From Lachnoanaerobaculum orale (GTDB lineage Bacteria; Bacillota; Clostridia; Lachnospirales; Lachnospiraceae), in the NCBI RefSeq assembly GCF_003862485.1, contig NZ_RRCM01000001.1, positions 1,681,698-1,729,123 of the forward strand: DNA of 47,426 bases. The letters are read 5' to 3'. Under the pieces are notes generated by a model. That model saw nothing but the letters and a program-made list of their open reading frames with translations, searched no databases and was not told the DNA's origin. The translations under genes were made by a program, and so were the position numbers. This document shows positions 33,491-43,169 of the stretch, in pieces. How positions within the stretch are numbered: position 1 is the first letter of the stretch; each line of letters opens with the position of its first letter.

Positions 33491-34177
33491 CTATCTGAGG
33501 TGTGCGCTGCCTGCAGGATACAGACCTGCTTCAGCCAATAAATCTTCCATGGTCTTATAGCCTCTTTCAGCTATTCTTGCTTGGCGTGCCGCATCTTCTT
33601 CAGCAATTCTTGCATCTTGGTCAGCCTTTCTAAGCGCTTCATATCTCTCAGCATCGGCATCTATTCCTATCATATCACTGCCGCCACAATTATATGCGTT
33701 AGCCTTATTGTATCCGAGACCTTCCAAACTTTTTAAAGTGGCTTCACTTAGAGTCTCCAGATATTCATGTTCTCCACTTCCAAACCTTATTTTATCCATG
33801 GATATCTTAATACCTCTGTACATATCTCCGTCAGATAAGTATCTTCCATAAGTACCGCTACCCTTTGTATCATCCAAAAAACCGTAAAGCAATTTATCAG
33901 GCATTAAACTAGACTTATTACAAATCAAACCTGTAATCATTTTGCCGTTTGCATCAACATAATAATCATTATCATGATCTATTATATTTGCATTCTTTAC
34001 AAGTTGACCGTCCTTATAATATCCCCACTGATTGTCGGCACCCAACTTCCAATTATCACAGAATGTCTTTCCGTCATTCAATACGCTGTTATAATCAACA
34101 TCCGCATATGAACATATGGGCATAGATAACGCCATTATACATACTGCAGCTACCACTTTATTAAGCAATCTTTTCAT
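33491..34177 (-). CDS. Secreted protein with wall-binding repeat and charged helical tail
   Basis: 228 residues. A signal peptide (KVVAAVCIMALSMPICSYA) is cleaved near residue 25. Residues about 42-80 hold one or two choline/glucan-binding-like repeats (WGYYKDGQLVKN; YYVDANGKMITG). The middle part (YGRYLSDGDMYRGIKIS) is unrecognised; residues about 165-210 are a charged alanine/arginine/glutamate helix (YEALRKADQDARIAEE), probably coiled coil. It is the second gene of a unit with the transglutaminase-like protein (13-base gap). Function unknown; surface location is likely. Confidence 0.7.
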   Translation of the reverse strand: MKRLLNKVVAAVCIMALSMPICSYADVDYNSVLNDGKTFCDNWKLGADNQWGYYKDGQLVKNANIIDHDNDYYVDANGKMITGLICNKSSLMPDKLLYGFLDDTKGSGTYGRYLSDGDMYRGIKISMDKIRFGSGEHEYLETLSEATLKSLEGLGYNKANAYNCGGSDMIGIDADAERYEALRKADQDARIAEEDAARQARIAERGYKTMEDLLAEAGLYPAGSAHLR

Positions 34178-34190
34178 CTTTTTACTCCTA

Positions 34191-35078
34191 TTAATATAGT
34201 CCCCTCATCATATCTTCAGTAACTTGGCTCATATCACCTGAAATGTACGGATGTGTACCGAATCCGCAGCCGTATCCCATAGCATCGGCATATCCTGTTT
34301 TACCGTCCATATTTACAATACACCATTGGTGAGTCCACTGATTCGGATTGGCATGTTCCCAATCGTATCCCATAAAATCAAGTACTCTGCCAAGCGCTCT
34401 GGCACCGCCTGCACAAGTATATACACCTGCAATAAATACTCCGTAAGGTCCTCTGTAATACTTGTTGGCATCGGTTCCGTATGTGTTATGTAAATTGTAT
34501 TCTCTATATATTATTGATGCGGCCTTTCTTATCTTAGCCAAATCGGTAGTAAGAGAGTTATCCGATAAAACTCTTGTAGCAATATTCCTTGCTACCGCAT
34601 CAGCCTGATTTGCCTGCTCCTGTGTACAATATTTATAATAGTCATGCTTTCCGAGGCTGCTTGCGGCTCTCGCTTCATCAAGTGTAACTTGTTTTTGAGA
34701 TGTTGCCGAACTGTTTCCTGAAATCCACGCTCCGTCTGCGCCTACCTGATATCCATCAGGTGTAGTGGTATTTGTCAACATTCCGCCGTTTGAACCGAGG
34801 TAATAGTTACCTACCCAGCAGTTTGACGCCATTTTGCCGCCGTCATCAAAGTAATACCATGTACCCTTGATGTCCTTCCATCCGGTAGTCATAAAGCCGC
34901 CTGAATTAAGATAGTACCACGCACCGGAGTCATTAATCCATTCATCCTGTACTGCATACTGATAATCTTTCGTATAGCGCCAGTTTGACCCCTCTTTGTA
35001 CCATTGACCTGCAAATGCGGTGGAAGCTGTCGATATCGCAGTTGCCACCAATATTGTACCGAAAGCCAATTTTTTCAT
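34191..35078 (-). CDS. Secreted transglutaminase-like protein with wall-binding repeats
   Basis: 295 residues. Signal peptide about 1-25 (LAFGTILVATAISTASTAFA). Residues about 26-120 carry several wall-binding repeats (W-Y-x-N-x-G-G patterns such as GWKDIKGTWYYFDDGGKM). Residues about 150-295 look like a transglutaminase/cysteine-protease fold: the catalytic cysteine in GVYTCAGGARALG, histidine in THQWCIVNMDGK and aspartate in GYADAMGYG. Such proteins act on cell-wall peptides or proteins. I use the ATG at 35078; AAAGGAGG is upstream. Confidence 0.82.
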   Translation of the reverse strand: MKKLAFGTILVATAISTASTAFAGQWYKEGSNWRYTKDYQYAVQDEWINDSGAWYYLNSGGFMTTGWKDIKGTWYYFDDGGKMASNCWVGNYYLGSNGGMLTNTTTPDGYQVGADGAWISGNSSATSQKQVTLDEARAASSLGKHDYYKYCTQEQANQADAVARNIATRVLSDNSLTTDLAKIRKAASIIYREYNLHNTYGTDANKYYRGPYGVFIAGVYTCAGGARALGRVLDFMGYDWEHANPNQWTHQWCIVNMDGKTGYADAMGYGCGFGTHPYISGDMSQVTEDMMRGLY

Positions 35079-35238
35079 CACAAAACCTCCTTTAAGTGTT
35101 TTATGTGCAGATAGTTAATTAAATATAACTATTGTTTAATATTATCTTAATTATAGATACAAATTTTATTAAAATCAATGCTATATACAAAAAATGATTT
35201 ACATAAATATTGTTTATGTCGACTTTTTCATTATTACT

Positions 35239-35270
35239 CAAAAAACCGACGCCCTGTCTAAGGCGTCGGT
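35239..35270 (-). terminator. Terminator of the sdaA operon
   Basis: ACCGACGCC (35245-35253) pairs with GGCGTCGGT (35262-35270); on the minus strand a T run follows. It directly follows sdaAA. The remaining intergenic stretch (35082-35238) holds only AT-rich sequence, probably the promoter region of the transglutaminase gene. Confidence 0.85.
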
Positions 35271-35290
35271 CATATATTTTAATACTTTGT

Positions 35291-36160
35291 TTACCCACAC
35301 ATCCCGCAGGCTTCACAGGCACTCTTTGTGACTGCGCAGCCTCCAAGAGCGGTTTCTCTGAGTTCTACAGGCATTCTCTTGCCTACTCTATACATCGTGT
35401 CAAGCATCTCATCAAAAGGGATGAGCTGCGTAATACCTGCAAGTGCCATATCTGTTGCCACCAAGGCGTTGGCTACGCCTGAGGCGTTACGGTTTTGACA
35501 CGGGTACTCTACCAGTCCTCCTACAGGGTCACATACAAGACCCAGCATATTCATAAGGACTGTTGACGCGGCATCAAGGCTCTGCCTCGGTGTACCTCCC
35601 ATCAGCTCCACGGCACCTGCCGCAGCCATAGCAGAAGCCACTCCCATCTCCGCCTGACAGCCGCCTACAGCACCTGCAACCGTAGCGTTTCTCATTGCAA
35701 GATAGCCTATTGCACCTGCAGCAAACAGTGCATCCATTATCTTGTCGTCTGAAAATGAGTACACATCCTGCATTGCCAACAAAAGACCCGGCACTACACC
35801 TGATGAACCTGCTGTAGGTGCGGCCACGATAAGTCCCATTGATGCATTGCACTCAAGTACCGCCATGGCATACATCATGCCCCTGCTCAGCACTGAGCTG
35901 CTGATGTTTTTCTTTGCCTCTCTGTAATCACTGAGTTTTTTTGCTTCTCCGCCTATCAGACCTCCCATTGATTTCATAGGTGTGTTGATAGGCATTGTTG
36001 CGGAATCTCTCATGATTTGAAGGACTCTTTTCATCTTTTCTTTTATCTCTTCTTTTGAGCTTGTACTCTCATCACATTCCCTTTGCTTCATCACCTCGGA
36101 AATGGACATTTTATTACTATCACAAAGCTCTAAAAGTTCTTTTGCATTGCTAAAATCCAT
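35291..36160 (-). CDS. sdaAA: L-serine dehydratase, iron-sulfur-dependent, alpha subunit
   Basis: 289 residues. Conserved cysteines for the [4Fe-4S] cluster in LVCDPVGG, YPCQNRN and GGCAVTKSACEACG; APTAGSSGVVPG and SMGGLIGGEAKKL match the family. With the beta subunit it converts L-serine to pyruvate and ammonia; the cluster is oxygen-sensitive, which fits an anaerobe. It is 8 bases downstream of sdaAB and is the last gene of the unit. Confidence 0.96.
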   Translation of the reverse strand: MDFSNAKELLELCDSNKMSISEVMKQRECDESTSSKEEIKEKMKRVLQIMRDSATMPINTPMKSMGGLIGGEAKKLSDYREAKKNISSSVLSRGMMYAMAVLECNASMGLIVAAPTAGSSGVVPGLLLAMQDVYSFSDDKIMDALFAAGAIGYLAMRNATVAGAVGGCQAEMGVASAMAAAGAVELMGGTPRQSLDAASTVLMNMLGLVCDPVGGLVEYPCQNRNASGVANALVATDMALAGITQLIPFDEMLDTMYRVGKRMPVELRETALGGCAVTKSACEACGMCG

Positions 36161-36168
36161 AATATCTC

Positions 36169-36834
36169 CTACTGAACTATCATTACCTGTGATATATATT
36201 CATTCTTATATAAGTCGTCTTTTACAGTCTTCGGAATAGACTCGTCAGACTCTATAATGGTATAAGCTCTGTTACCCTTTGACTCTCTGTAGAGCTTCAT
36301 AAATGCGATATTGATATTGTGTTCGCAAAGTATCTTGGTGGTATACGCTATTACTCCCGGTCTGTCCTTATGTACAAGCACCAGAGCACTGTACTCGCCT
36401 GAGAAGTCTATATCCACCTCGCCTATCTTTACTATCCTTACCTTTCCGCCGCCAAGTGACTCACCTCTGACCGTTACGCTTCTGCCTTCTTCATCCTCCA
36501 TACACACATCTACGGTATTCGGATGGATATCGGTCACCTCACTGTTCGGTGTAAACTTATATTCAATACCTCTTTCCTTCGCAATGTTGAATGAGTCACG
36601 GATTCTCACATCATCCGTCCCAAATCCCATAAGACCGCCAAGAAGTGCTCTGTCGGTTCCGTGCCCCTTATATGTTTTTGCAAAAGATCCGTACAGAATG
36701 AACTCCACTTTTTTCGGCTTACCTCCAAGCATCTTTCTTGCCAAAAAAGCTATCACACATGCCCCCGCTGTATGTGAGCTGCTCGGTCCTATCATGTTGG
36801 GACCAAGCACATCAAAAACGCTAATAAACGGCAT
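36169..36834 (-). CDS. sdaAB: L-serine dehydratase, iron-sulfur-dependent, beta subunit
   Basis: 221 residues. N-terminal SDH_beta part (DVLGPNMIGPSSSHTAGAC; GHGTDRALLGGLMG) and a C-terminal ACT domain (LVLVHKDRPGVIAYTTKIL). Works with SdaAA. It starts 12 bases after the symporter gene, so the three form one operon for serine uptake and breakdown. Confidence 0.96.
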   Translation of the reverse strand: MPFISVFDVLGPNMIGPSSSHTAGACVIAFLARKMLGGKPKKVEFILYGSFAKTYKGHGTDRALLGGLMGFGTDDVRIRDSFNIAKERGIEYKFTPNSEVTDIHPNTVDVCMEDEEGRSVTVRGESLGGGKVRIVKIGEVDIDFSGEYSALVLVHKDRPGVIAYTTKILCEHNINIAFMKLYRESKGNRAYTIIESDESIPKTVKDDLYKNEYISQVMIVQ

Positions 36835-36846
36835 ATCTATCTCCTA

Positions 36847-38049
36847 CTACTTTTTCAATATAAACTTCTGATATATTGTCTCTACAACTACACCTATAGC
36901 ATTGTCACCTGATACATTACAAGCTGTTCCGAATGAATCCTGTGTAATATAAAGCGCTACCATAAGAGCACATATAGGTCCGTCGGTATTTCCCAAATCT
37001 TTTCCGAAAATCATATAAAGGAAAGGAAGTGCAGTCATTATAGAACCTCCCGGCGCTCCCGGAGATGCCACCATTGCAACACCCAAGGTCATGATAAACG
37101 GAACTACCGTATGGAAACCTATCGGAATCTCATTCATCAAACATACCGCTGTAGCACATGCAACTATGGTAATCATTGATCCCGCCATATGTATATTTGC
37201 ACAAAGCGGTACTACGAAGTTTCTTATCTCCTCACTTACACCGTCATTCTTTGCACACTCAAGGTTTACAGGAATTGTGGCTGCAGATGACTGTGTTCCG
37301 ATAGCTGTTGTATATGCAGGAATCTGATTCTTGATAAGTACAAAAGGATTCTTCTTACTTATTGCACCTGCAACTGCAAACTGGATTGTTATTATAACCA
37401 AATGCATTATTATAACAACAAGGAATACTTTCCAAAGGATACCGAGAATAACGAATGTTCTGCCCGACTTTGTCATATCTACAAATGTACCGCAGATAAA
37501 CAGTGGGAGCAGCGGAATAATTGCCTTATGAAGTACCTTGTCAATAATTGTTGAAAAGTCCTTAAAGCTGTTATAAAGTGTATCTCCTATCTCTTTTCCT
37601 CGCATTGCAGACATACATAGTCCAAGTATGAATGCAAGTACCACTGCCGACAATGTATCTATTACAGGTGGAAGTGCTATAGAGAAGAACGAATCAACGG
37701 AATTTCCTGCTGTAGCTTCTATCTGCGCAAGTGCATCGGCACTTATAAAGCTTGGAAAAAGAGTTGATGATACAAGATATGAACCTGAACCTGCTACAAG
37801 TGTAGAGCCGTATGCAATTAACACCGTAATAAGTAAAAGCTTTCCGGCTCCCTGTGACAAGTCCGCGATACCCATAGTAACATAAGCCAGAATCATAAGC
37901 GGAATTACGAACTTAAGGAATGAACCGAAAATTCCCGACAATGTTACTACAAACCTACATACGCTCTCCGGCAAAAACTGTCCGATCAAAATACCTATAA
38001 CAATGGCTATGATCAGCTTCGGCACCAGGCCGATTTCATGTTTTTTCAT
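36847..38049 (-). CDS. Sodium:dicarboxylate/amino acid symporter, probable serine importer
   Basis: 400 residues with eight to ten hydrophobic segments, DAACS family (SstT/GltP-like). Visible are LVPKLIIAIVIGILIGQF, the serine-rich re-entrant loop IGTQSSAATIPVNLECAKN (helical hairpin) and SPGAPGGSIMTALPF. It lies directly upstream of sdaAB-sdaAA, so L-serine (perhaps threonine) is the likely substrate, by context. GGAGGG precedes its ATG. Confidence 0.9.
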   Translation of the reverse strand: MKKHEIGLVPKLIIAIVIGILIGQFLPESVCRFVVTLSGIFGSFLKFVIPLMILAYVTMGIADLSQGAGKLLLITVLIAYGSTLVAGSGSYLVSSTLFPSFISADALAQIEATAGNSVDSFFSIALPPVIDTLSAVVLAFILGLCMSAMRGKEIGDTLYNSFKDFSTIIDKVLHKAIIPLLPLFICGTFVDMTKSGRTFVILGILWKVFLVVIIMHLVIITIQFAVAGAISKKNPFVLIKNQIPAYTTAIGTQSSAATIPVNLECAKNDGVSEEIRNFVVPLCANIHMAGSMITIVACATAVCLMNEIPIGFHTVVPFIMTLGVAMVASPGAPGGSIMTALPFLYMIFGKDLGNTDGPICALMVALYITQDSFGTACNVSGDNAIGVVVETIYQKFILKK

Positions 38050-38261
38050 TTAATTTTCCCTCCTAAAAACATGTACATACTCATTTCTGTTGTTATTATT
38101 TTATCATATTTTTAAGTAAAAATTAACTTAATTATATAAAAGTTAGGGTTTAAAATCATTTAAGTATCTTCTTCATTTGTTGTGCAAAATCTAATTTATA
38201 ATTAATGTTTCTTTTTGCCTGTTTAATGTATAATATAGGTATCAATCTATATGGAGGGAAA

Positions 38262-39044
38262 ATGAAAAGATTATTTTTATATTTGACAATAGTTGCAATG
38301 CCTCTGCTTTTTGCAGGTTGTAAGAAAACTGATACCTCTGATTTAAAAAGTATTATGACAACAGAGGCAAACGGAGCCATGTCTCCTACCACTGTAGCAT
38401 CAAGCGAAATCAGCTTGGCTAAGGATAACAAAAAGCCTTCAGTCGAAGCTAAAAAAAGCATAACAGAACAGTCACAGAGTTTTTCCAAGGACAAAAGCGA
38501 GATATCCTATCCTAAGCTTACAGGAAGTAAGGATGATACTTCTCTTAATACCATGATTTCAGATAATGCAAAGCTTGGATTAAGTACATTTGCAAAAGCA
38601 CCCGACTCCGATGTAAAGATCAAATACAATATAAAGAATCAGAGCGGCAAGAGAATGAGTATTGTATACACTGGAAAAAGCGGTGACAGCAATATTATTT
38701 TTACGAATAATATCGACCTTGAGAGCGGCAAGAGTATCGGCCTTTCAGACTTTGCGGATCCGCTTACAATCGCAAACTATATACTCTCAGACGATGTGGT
38801 ACTTGAGAACGCTTCCAATGCACAGGCGGCAGGATTTGCCGAGTACAAAAAAACCTTAAGTGTTGACATATTAAAGACTTTACTTGAGGATGCGGACTTC
38901 CCGTTGATTAAGGAAAATGATGTAAACGAAGGCTTTCCTAAGGTATTTTCATACGAATCCGGAGGAGATATCTTTATAGCAATACCTGTATCACATGAGC
39001 TTGGAGACTATGTTCTTGTAAAGTATTCTCCTGCAACAAAATAA
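38262..39044 (+). CDS. Lipoprotein with DUF4163/DUF3298-like domain
   Basis: About 260 residues. Type II signal peptide with lipobox LLFAGC, so the mature protein is anchored at the outer face of the membrane. After a low-complexity serine/threonine-rich linker, residues about 85-255 resemble the DUF4163-DUF3298 region seen in PdaC/RsiV-type proteins (YPKLTGSKDDTSLNTMISDN; FTNNIDLESGKSIGLSDFA; DIFIAIPVSHELGDYVLVKY). Its activity is unknown; these domains are often peptidoglycan-linked or lysozyme-sensing. I use the ATG at 38262 with GGAGGG before it. Confidence 0.8.
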   Translation: MKRLFLYLTIVAMPLLFAGCKKTDTSDLKSIMTTEANGAMSPTTVASSEISLAKDNKKPSVEAKKSITEQSQSFSKDKSEISYPKLTGSKDDTSLNTMISDNAKLGLSTFAKAPDSDVKIKYNIKNQSGKRMSIVYTGKSGDSNIIFTNNIDLESGKSIGLSDFADPLTIANYILSDDVVLENASNAQAAGFAEYKKTLSVDILKTLLEDADFPLIKENDVNEGFPKVFSYESGGDIFIAIPVSHELGDYVLVKYSPATK

Positions 39045-39110
39045 TTCTATGTACTTATATGTTTTTTTGAACTATAATAAGGAGAATTAAATTAAAGATT
39101 GAGGTGAAAG

Positions 39111-39740
39111 ATGTCAAAAGTTTACATTAATAAGCATCCGTTGGTACAACACAAGATTTCAAGACTTCGCGATAAAAACACAGGAACCAATGAGTTCAGA
39201 GCTTTGGTCGGAGAGATTGCAATGCTTATGGGTTATGAAGCGCTAAACGATCTTCCTACAGAGGAGGTTCAGGTGGAGACTCCGCTTGAAACTTGTATGA
39301 CAGAGGTGATTTCAGGCAGAAAACTGGCTGTTGTTCCTATACTAAGAGCAGGTCTCGGTATGGTAGACGGTATTTTAAATCTTGTTCCGGCTTCAAAAGT
39401 AGGACATATAGGACTTTACAGAGATGAACAAACTCACACACCTGTAGAATACTACTGCAAATTGCCTAAGCCTATCGAGGAGAGAATAATAGTTGTTACA
39501 GATCCTATGCTTGCAACCGGCGGTTCCGCTATAGACGCCATTACACAGATCAAAAAGCATGGCGGAAAGAAAATCAAGTTTATGTGTATAATCGCCGCTC
39601 CTGAGGGACTTAAAGCGTTAGAGGAAGCTCATCCTGATATACAGATTTATGTCGGACATCTTGACAGAGAGCTGAATAAAGATGCTTATATCTGTCCGGG
39701 ACTTGGAGATGCAGGTGACAGAATATTCGGTACAAAGTAA
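39111..39740 (+). CDS. upp: Uracil phosphoribosyltransferase
   Basis: 209 residues. The PRPP-binding loop [17 protein letters not shown] and the C-terminal uracil loop [17 protein letters not shown] are diagnostic. Salvages uracil to UMP. It lies 66 bases after the lipoprotein gene with a GAGGTG site; TATAAT near 39072 may be its own -10 box. Confidence 0.98.
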   Translation: MSKVYINKHPLVQHKISRLRDKNTGTNEFRALVGEIAMLMGYEALNDLPTEEVQVETPLETCMTEVISGRKLAVVPILRAGLGMVDGILNLVPASKVGHIGLYRDEQTHTPVEYYCKLPKPIEERIIVVTDPMLATGGSAIDAITQIKKHGGKKIKFMCIIAAPEGLKALEEAHPDIQIYVGHLDRELNKDAYICPGLGDAGDRIFGTK

Positions 39741-39743
39741 TTT

Positions 39744-39767
39744 AAGCCGCCGCAAGGCGGCTTTTTT
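39744..39767 (+). terminator. Terminator after upp
   Basis: AGCCGCC (39745-39751) pairs with GGCGGCT (39756-39762) around GCAA, followed by TTTTTT. Confidence 0.9.
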
Positions 39768-39772
39768 AATTT

Positions 39773-39801
39773 AAAAAAGGCCTCGGGACAAGCCCGAAGC
39801 C
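39773..39801 (-). terminator. Terminator after eno
   Basis: On the minus strand GGCTTCGGG (39793-39801) pairs with CCCGAGGCC (39779-39787) around five bases, followed by TTTTTT. Confidence 0.88.
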
Positions 39802-39821
39802 TCATAATTATTTGAATAAGA

Positions 39822-41141
<1,320 letters not shown>

Positions 41142-41281
41142 TCATATATCGCTTATCTATATGAAATTAACTGTCTGCGACGATAGTATAATAACACAAA
41201 TCAAAACATAACTCTATATAATTTTATAGTTTTTTGTTATAATGTGAAAATAATCGTTACCGTATTCATTTAGGAGAGTTT

Positions 41282-42337
41282 ATGTCAGATTTCAAATACA
41301 GTGAACAAGTTGATATAGAGAATATCCAAAAGCTTAGAAAGATGCTTTCCGAGTTGCCGGCATTCTTCAAAGATTTCTTTAGAGGCATTGAACCCAGAAC
41401 CCTTTCAAGAACCAGAATCGCCTACGCATATGATATAAAAGTCTTTTTGGAATTCTTACTGAATGAAAATCCGAGTATCAAAAGTACATACTCCAAAATA
41501 TCCGATATTCCGCTCTCGGTACTTGAAAATTTGTCGGTCACCGATATAGAGGAATTTATGGAGTATCTTAAGTATCGTGACAGTGAAGGCAGGAAAATCT
41601 CCAACAAGGAAAATGCCGTAAAAAGAAAGATATCCACTTTAAAAAGCGTCTTTAAATACTTTTATCGTGTGGAAAAAATCAGTGAAAATATTATGGAAAG
41701 GGTACAGCTGCCTAAGCTTCATACTAAGGAAATAATAAGACTTGATATTGATGAAGTCGCTATGATGATTGATGAAGCCGAAAAGGGTGAAGGACTAAGC
41801 GACAGGCAAAAAGCTTACCATGAAAAGACCAAGGTCAGAGATGTAGCCCTGCTCTCACTGCTGCTCGGCACCGGTATCAGAGTCTCCGAATGTGTGGGAC
41901 TGAATATTTCTGATGTGGACTTTAAAAATAACGGAATACTGATACACAGAAAAGGCGGCAAGGAAGTCACAATATATTTCTCGGATGAAGTAAAGGAAGC
42001 TCTGCAAAACTACTGTGATGAAAGAGTCCTTATACTTGAAGAAAGCGGACATGAAGGCGCTTTCTTTCTCTCAATGCAGAATAAAAGAATGTCTGTACGC
42101 AGTGTCGAAAATCTGGTTAAAAAATACGCGAGGATAATAAGTCCGCTAAAAAAGATTACACCTCACAAGCTGCGCTCCACCTACGGCACCAATCTTTATA
42201 AGGAAACCGGTGATATATACCTGGTAGCGGATGTGCTCGGACACAGTGATGTAAACACCACCAAAAAGCACTACGCAGCTATAGAAGATGACAGGCGAAG
42301 AAGTGCCAGAAATGCCGTAAAGCTTAGGGAGAGTTGA
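41282..42337 (+). CDS. Tyrosine recombinase of Xer type
   Basis: 351 residues. The N-terminal SAM-like DNA-binding part (TLSRTRIAYAYDIKVFLEFL) and the catalytic domain with arginine in LLGTGIRVSECVGL, lysine in IHRKGGKEV, H-x-x-R in HKLRSTYGT, histidine in LGHSDVNTTKKHY and the tyrosine in HYA. The length and the long N-terminal part resemble XerS-type or stand-alone chromosomal Xer proteins more than 295-residue XerC/D. There is no integrative element boundary or excisionase next to it, so a chromosome dimer resolution role is plausible. Convergent with the LysM gene. Confidence 0.88.
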   Translation: MSDFKYSEQVDIENIQKLRKMLSELPAFFKDFFRGIEPRTLSRTRIAYAYDIKVFLEFLLNENPSIKSTYSKISDIPLSVLENLSVTDIEEFMEYLKYRDSEGRKISNKENAVKRKISTLKSVFKYFYRVEKISENIMERVQLPKLHTKEIIRLDIDEVAMMIDEAEKGEGLSDRQKAYHEKTKVRDVALLSLLLGTGIRVSECVGLNISDVDFKNNGILIHRKGGKEVTIYFSDEVKEALQNYCDERVLILEESGHEGAFFLSMQNKRMSVRSVENLVKKYARIISPLKKITPHKLRSTYGTNLYKETGDIYLVADVLGHSDVNTTKKHYAAIEDDRRRSARNAVKLRES

Positions 42338-42347
42338 TCTCCCTTTT
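42327..42347 (+). terminator. Terminator overlapping the end of the Xer gene
   Basis: GGGAGA (42327-42332) pairs with TCTCCC (42338-42343) around GTTGA, which contains the stop codon, followed by TTTT. Confidence 0.65.
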
Positions 42348-42349
42348 GC

Positions 42350-42628
42350 TTATTCTGCTTTATAGCTTACCACTATAAAGCAACCCGGATGTACTTTCTC
42401 GGATTCCATTTTGTTCATCCTAAGTACATCTTTCACATACTCCTCATGTGATACGCCTGTGTTGTTGTATTTTCTTGATATACTGTCAAGGCTGTCGCCA
42501 TACTCGACTTTCACTGTGGTATATCTTATATTCTCTCTATCCATATCGGCTCTTGTGGTATTGGCTCTGCCCAGTAAAAAACTGACTAAAAACAATGTAA
42601 AAATAAAAGCTAAAAATAATTTTCTCAT
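42350..42628 (-). CDS. Small secreted LysM protein, YneA-like cell division inhibitor candidate
   Basis: About 92 residues. One N-terminal membrane/signal segment (RKLFLAFIFTLFLVSFLLG) and a C-terminal LysM-type domain (VKVEYGDSLDSISRKYNN; VLRMNKMESEKVHPGCFIVV). This is the layout of B. subtilis YneA, an SOS-induced inhibitor of septum formation. I use the ATG at 42628 with GGAGGGAAT before it. Its promoter carries three LexA-like boxes (42637-42710), which supports the assignment. Sequence identity to YneA is low by eye, so function is inferred from layout and control. Confidence 0.78.
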   Translation of the reverse strand: MRKLFLAFIFTLFLVSFLLGRANTTRADMDRENIRYTTVKVEYGDSLDSISRKYNNTGVSHEEYVKDVLRMNKMESEKVHPGCFIVVSYKAE

Positions 42629-42636
42629 ATTCCCTC

Positions 42637-42650
42637 CAAACATTTGTTCT
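42637..42650 (-). promoter_or_regulatory. LexA-like box 1 (in the leader)
   Basis: CAAACATTTGTTCT on the plus strand fits the Gram-positive LexA (DinR) site CGAACATATGTTCG at 11 of 14 positions. It lies between the start of transcription and the ribosome site. Confidence 0.65.
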
Positions 42651-42658
42651 ATGTCATA

Positions 42659-42687
42659 ATATTACAATAAGAACATATGTTTGTCAA
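42659..42687 (-). promoter_or_regulatory. Promoter of the LysM gene
   Basis: TTGACA (42682-42687) and TAATAT (42659-42664) with a 17-base spacer on the minus strand. A LexA-like box lies inside the spacer. Confidence 0.8.
42670..42683 (-). promoter_or_regulatory. LexA-like box 2 (in the promoter spacer)
   Basis: AGAACATATGTTTG fits the Gram-positive LexA site at 12 of 14 positions. It overlaps the edge of the -35 box and lies in the spacer, where bound LexA would block RNA polymerase. Confidence 0.8.
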
Positions 42688-42696
42688 GAATAAAAT

Positions 42697-42710
42697 CGAA
42701 CAAATGTTTA
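42697..42710 (-). promoter_or_regulatory. LexA-like box 3 (upstream of -35)
   Basis: CGAACAAATGTTTA fits the LexA site at 11 of 14 positions. It overlaps the smpB stop codon and lies about 10 bases upstream of the -35 box. Confidence 0.65.
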
Positions 42711-43169
42711 TCTCATGCTTCTCTTCATTGCTTTTTCTATTTCTCTTTGCTGTGTCTTCTTTGCAAGTGTCTCTCTCTTATCATAGTTTTTCTTACCCTT
42801 TGCAAGACCTATTTCCACTTTTACAAGGCTTCCCTTAAGATACACTTTAAGCGGTACTATGGTAAGTCCCTTTTCATTAAGCTTTGCATCAAGCTTTAAT
42901 ATCTCTTTTTTGTGCATCAAAAGCTTCCTTACTCTGAGCGGGTCTTTATTGAATATATTTCCCTTCTCATACGGGTTTATATGCATACCCATTATGAAAA
43001 GTTCTCCTTTTTCAATTCTTATCCATGACTCTTTTATAGAAACATGACCCATTCTCACAGATTTTACTTCAGTACCGAAAAGCTCAATACCTGTTTCATA
43101 GTTTTCCAAGATAAAATAGTCAAAATACGCCTTTTTGTTATTTGCAATAACCTTAATCCCCTCTGCCAT
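42708..43169 (-). CDS. smpB: SsrA-binding protein SmpB
   Basis: 153 residues. Start IANNKKAYFDYFILENYETGIELFGTEVKS, middle MHINPYEKGN, and a basic C-terminal tail, all typical. SmpB brings tmRNA to stalled ribosomes. It overlaps rnr by 17 bases; the secG-rnr-smpB order is classic in Firmicutes. No tmRNA gene (ssrA) is visible downstream; the LysM gene lies there instead. Confidence 0.98.
   Translation of the reverse strand: MAEGIKVIANNKKAYFDYFILENYETGIELFGTEVKSVRMGHVSIKESWIRIEKGELFIMGMHINPYEKGNIFNKDPLRVRKLLMHKKEILKLDAKLNEKGLTIVPLKVYLKGSLVKVEIGLAKGKKNYDKRETLAKKTQQREIEKAMKRSMR

Noticed and set aside
35119-35346. Open frame in the gap between the transglutaminase gene and sdaAA
   Set aside because: It crosses the sdaA terminator and overlaps the end of sdaAA in another frame; no ribosome site.
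38050-38200. Riboswitch upstream of the serine importer operon
   Set aside because: The leader is AT-rich and short of any conserved structured core; nothing recognisable.
41200-41240. Near-palindrome CTATA-6-TATAG upstream of the Xer gene as a dif site
   Set aside because: AT-rich palindromes are common here and the sequence does not clearly match known dif or difSL sites; it may just be part of the promoter.
42480-42540. LysM protein as an ordinary wall hydrolase
   Set aside because: It is far too short and has no catalytic domain.
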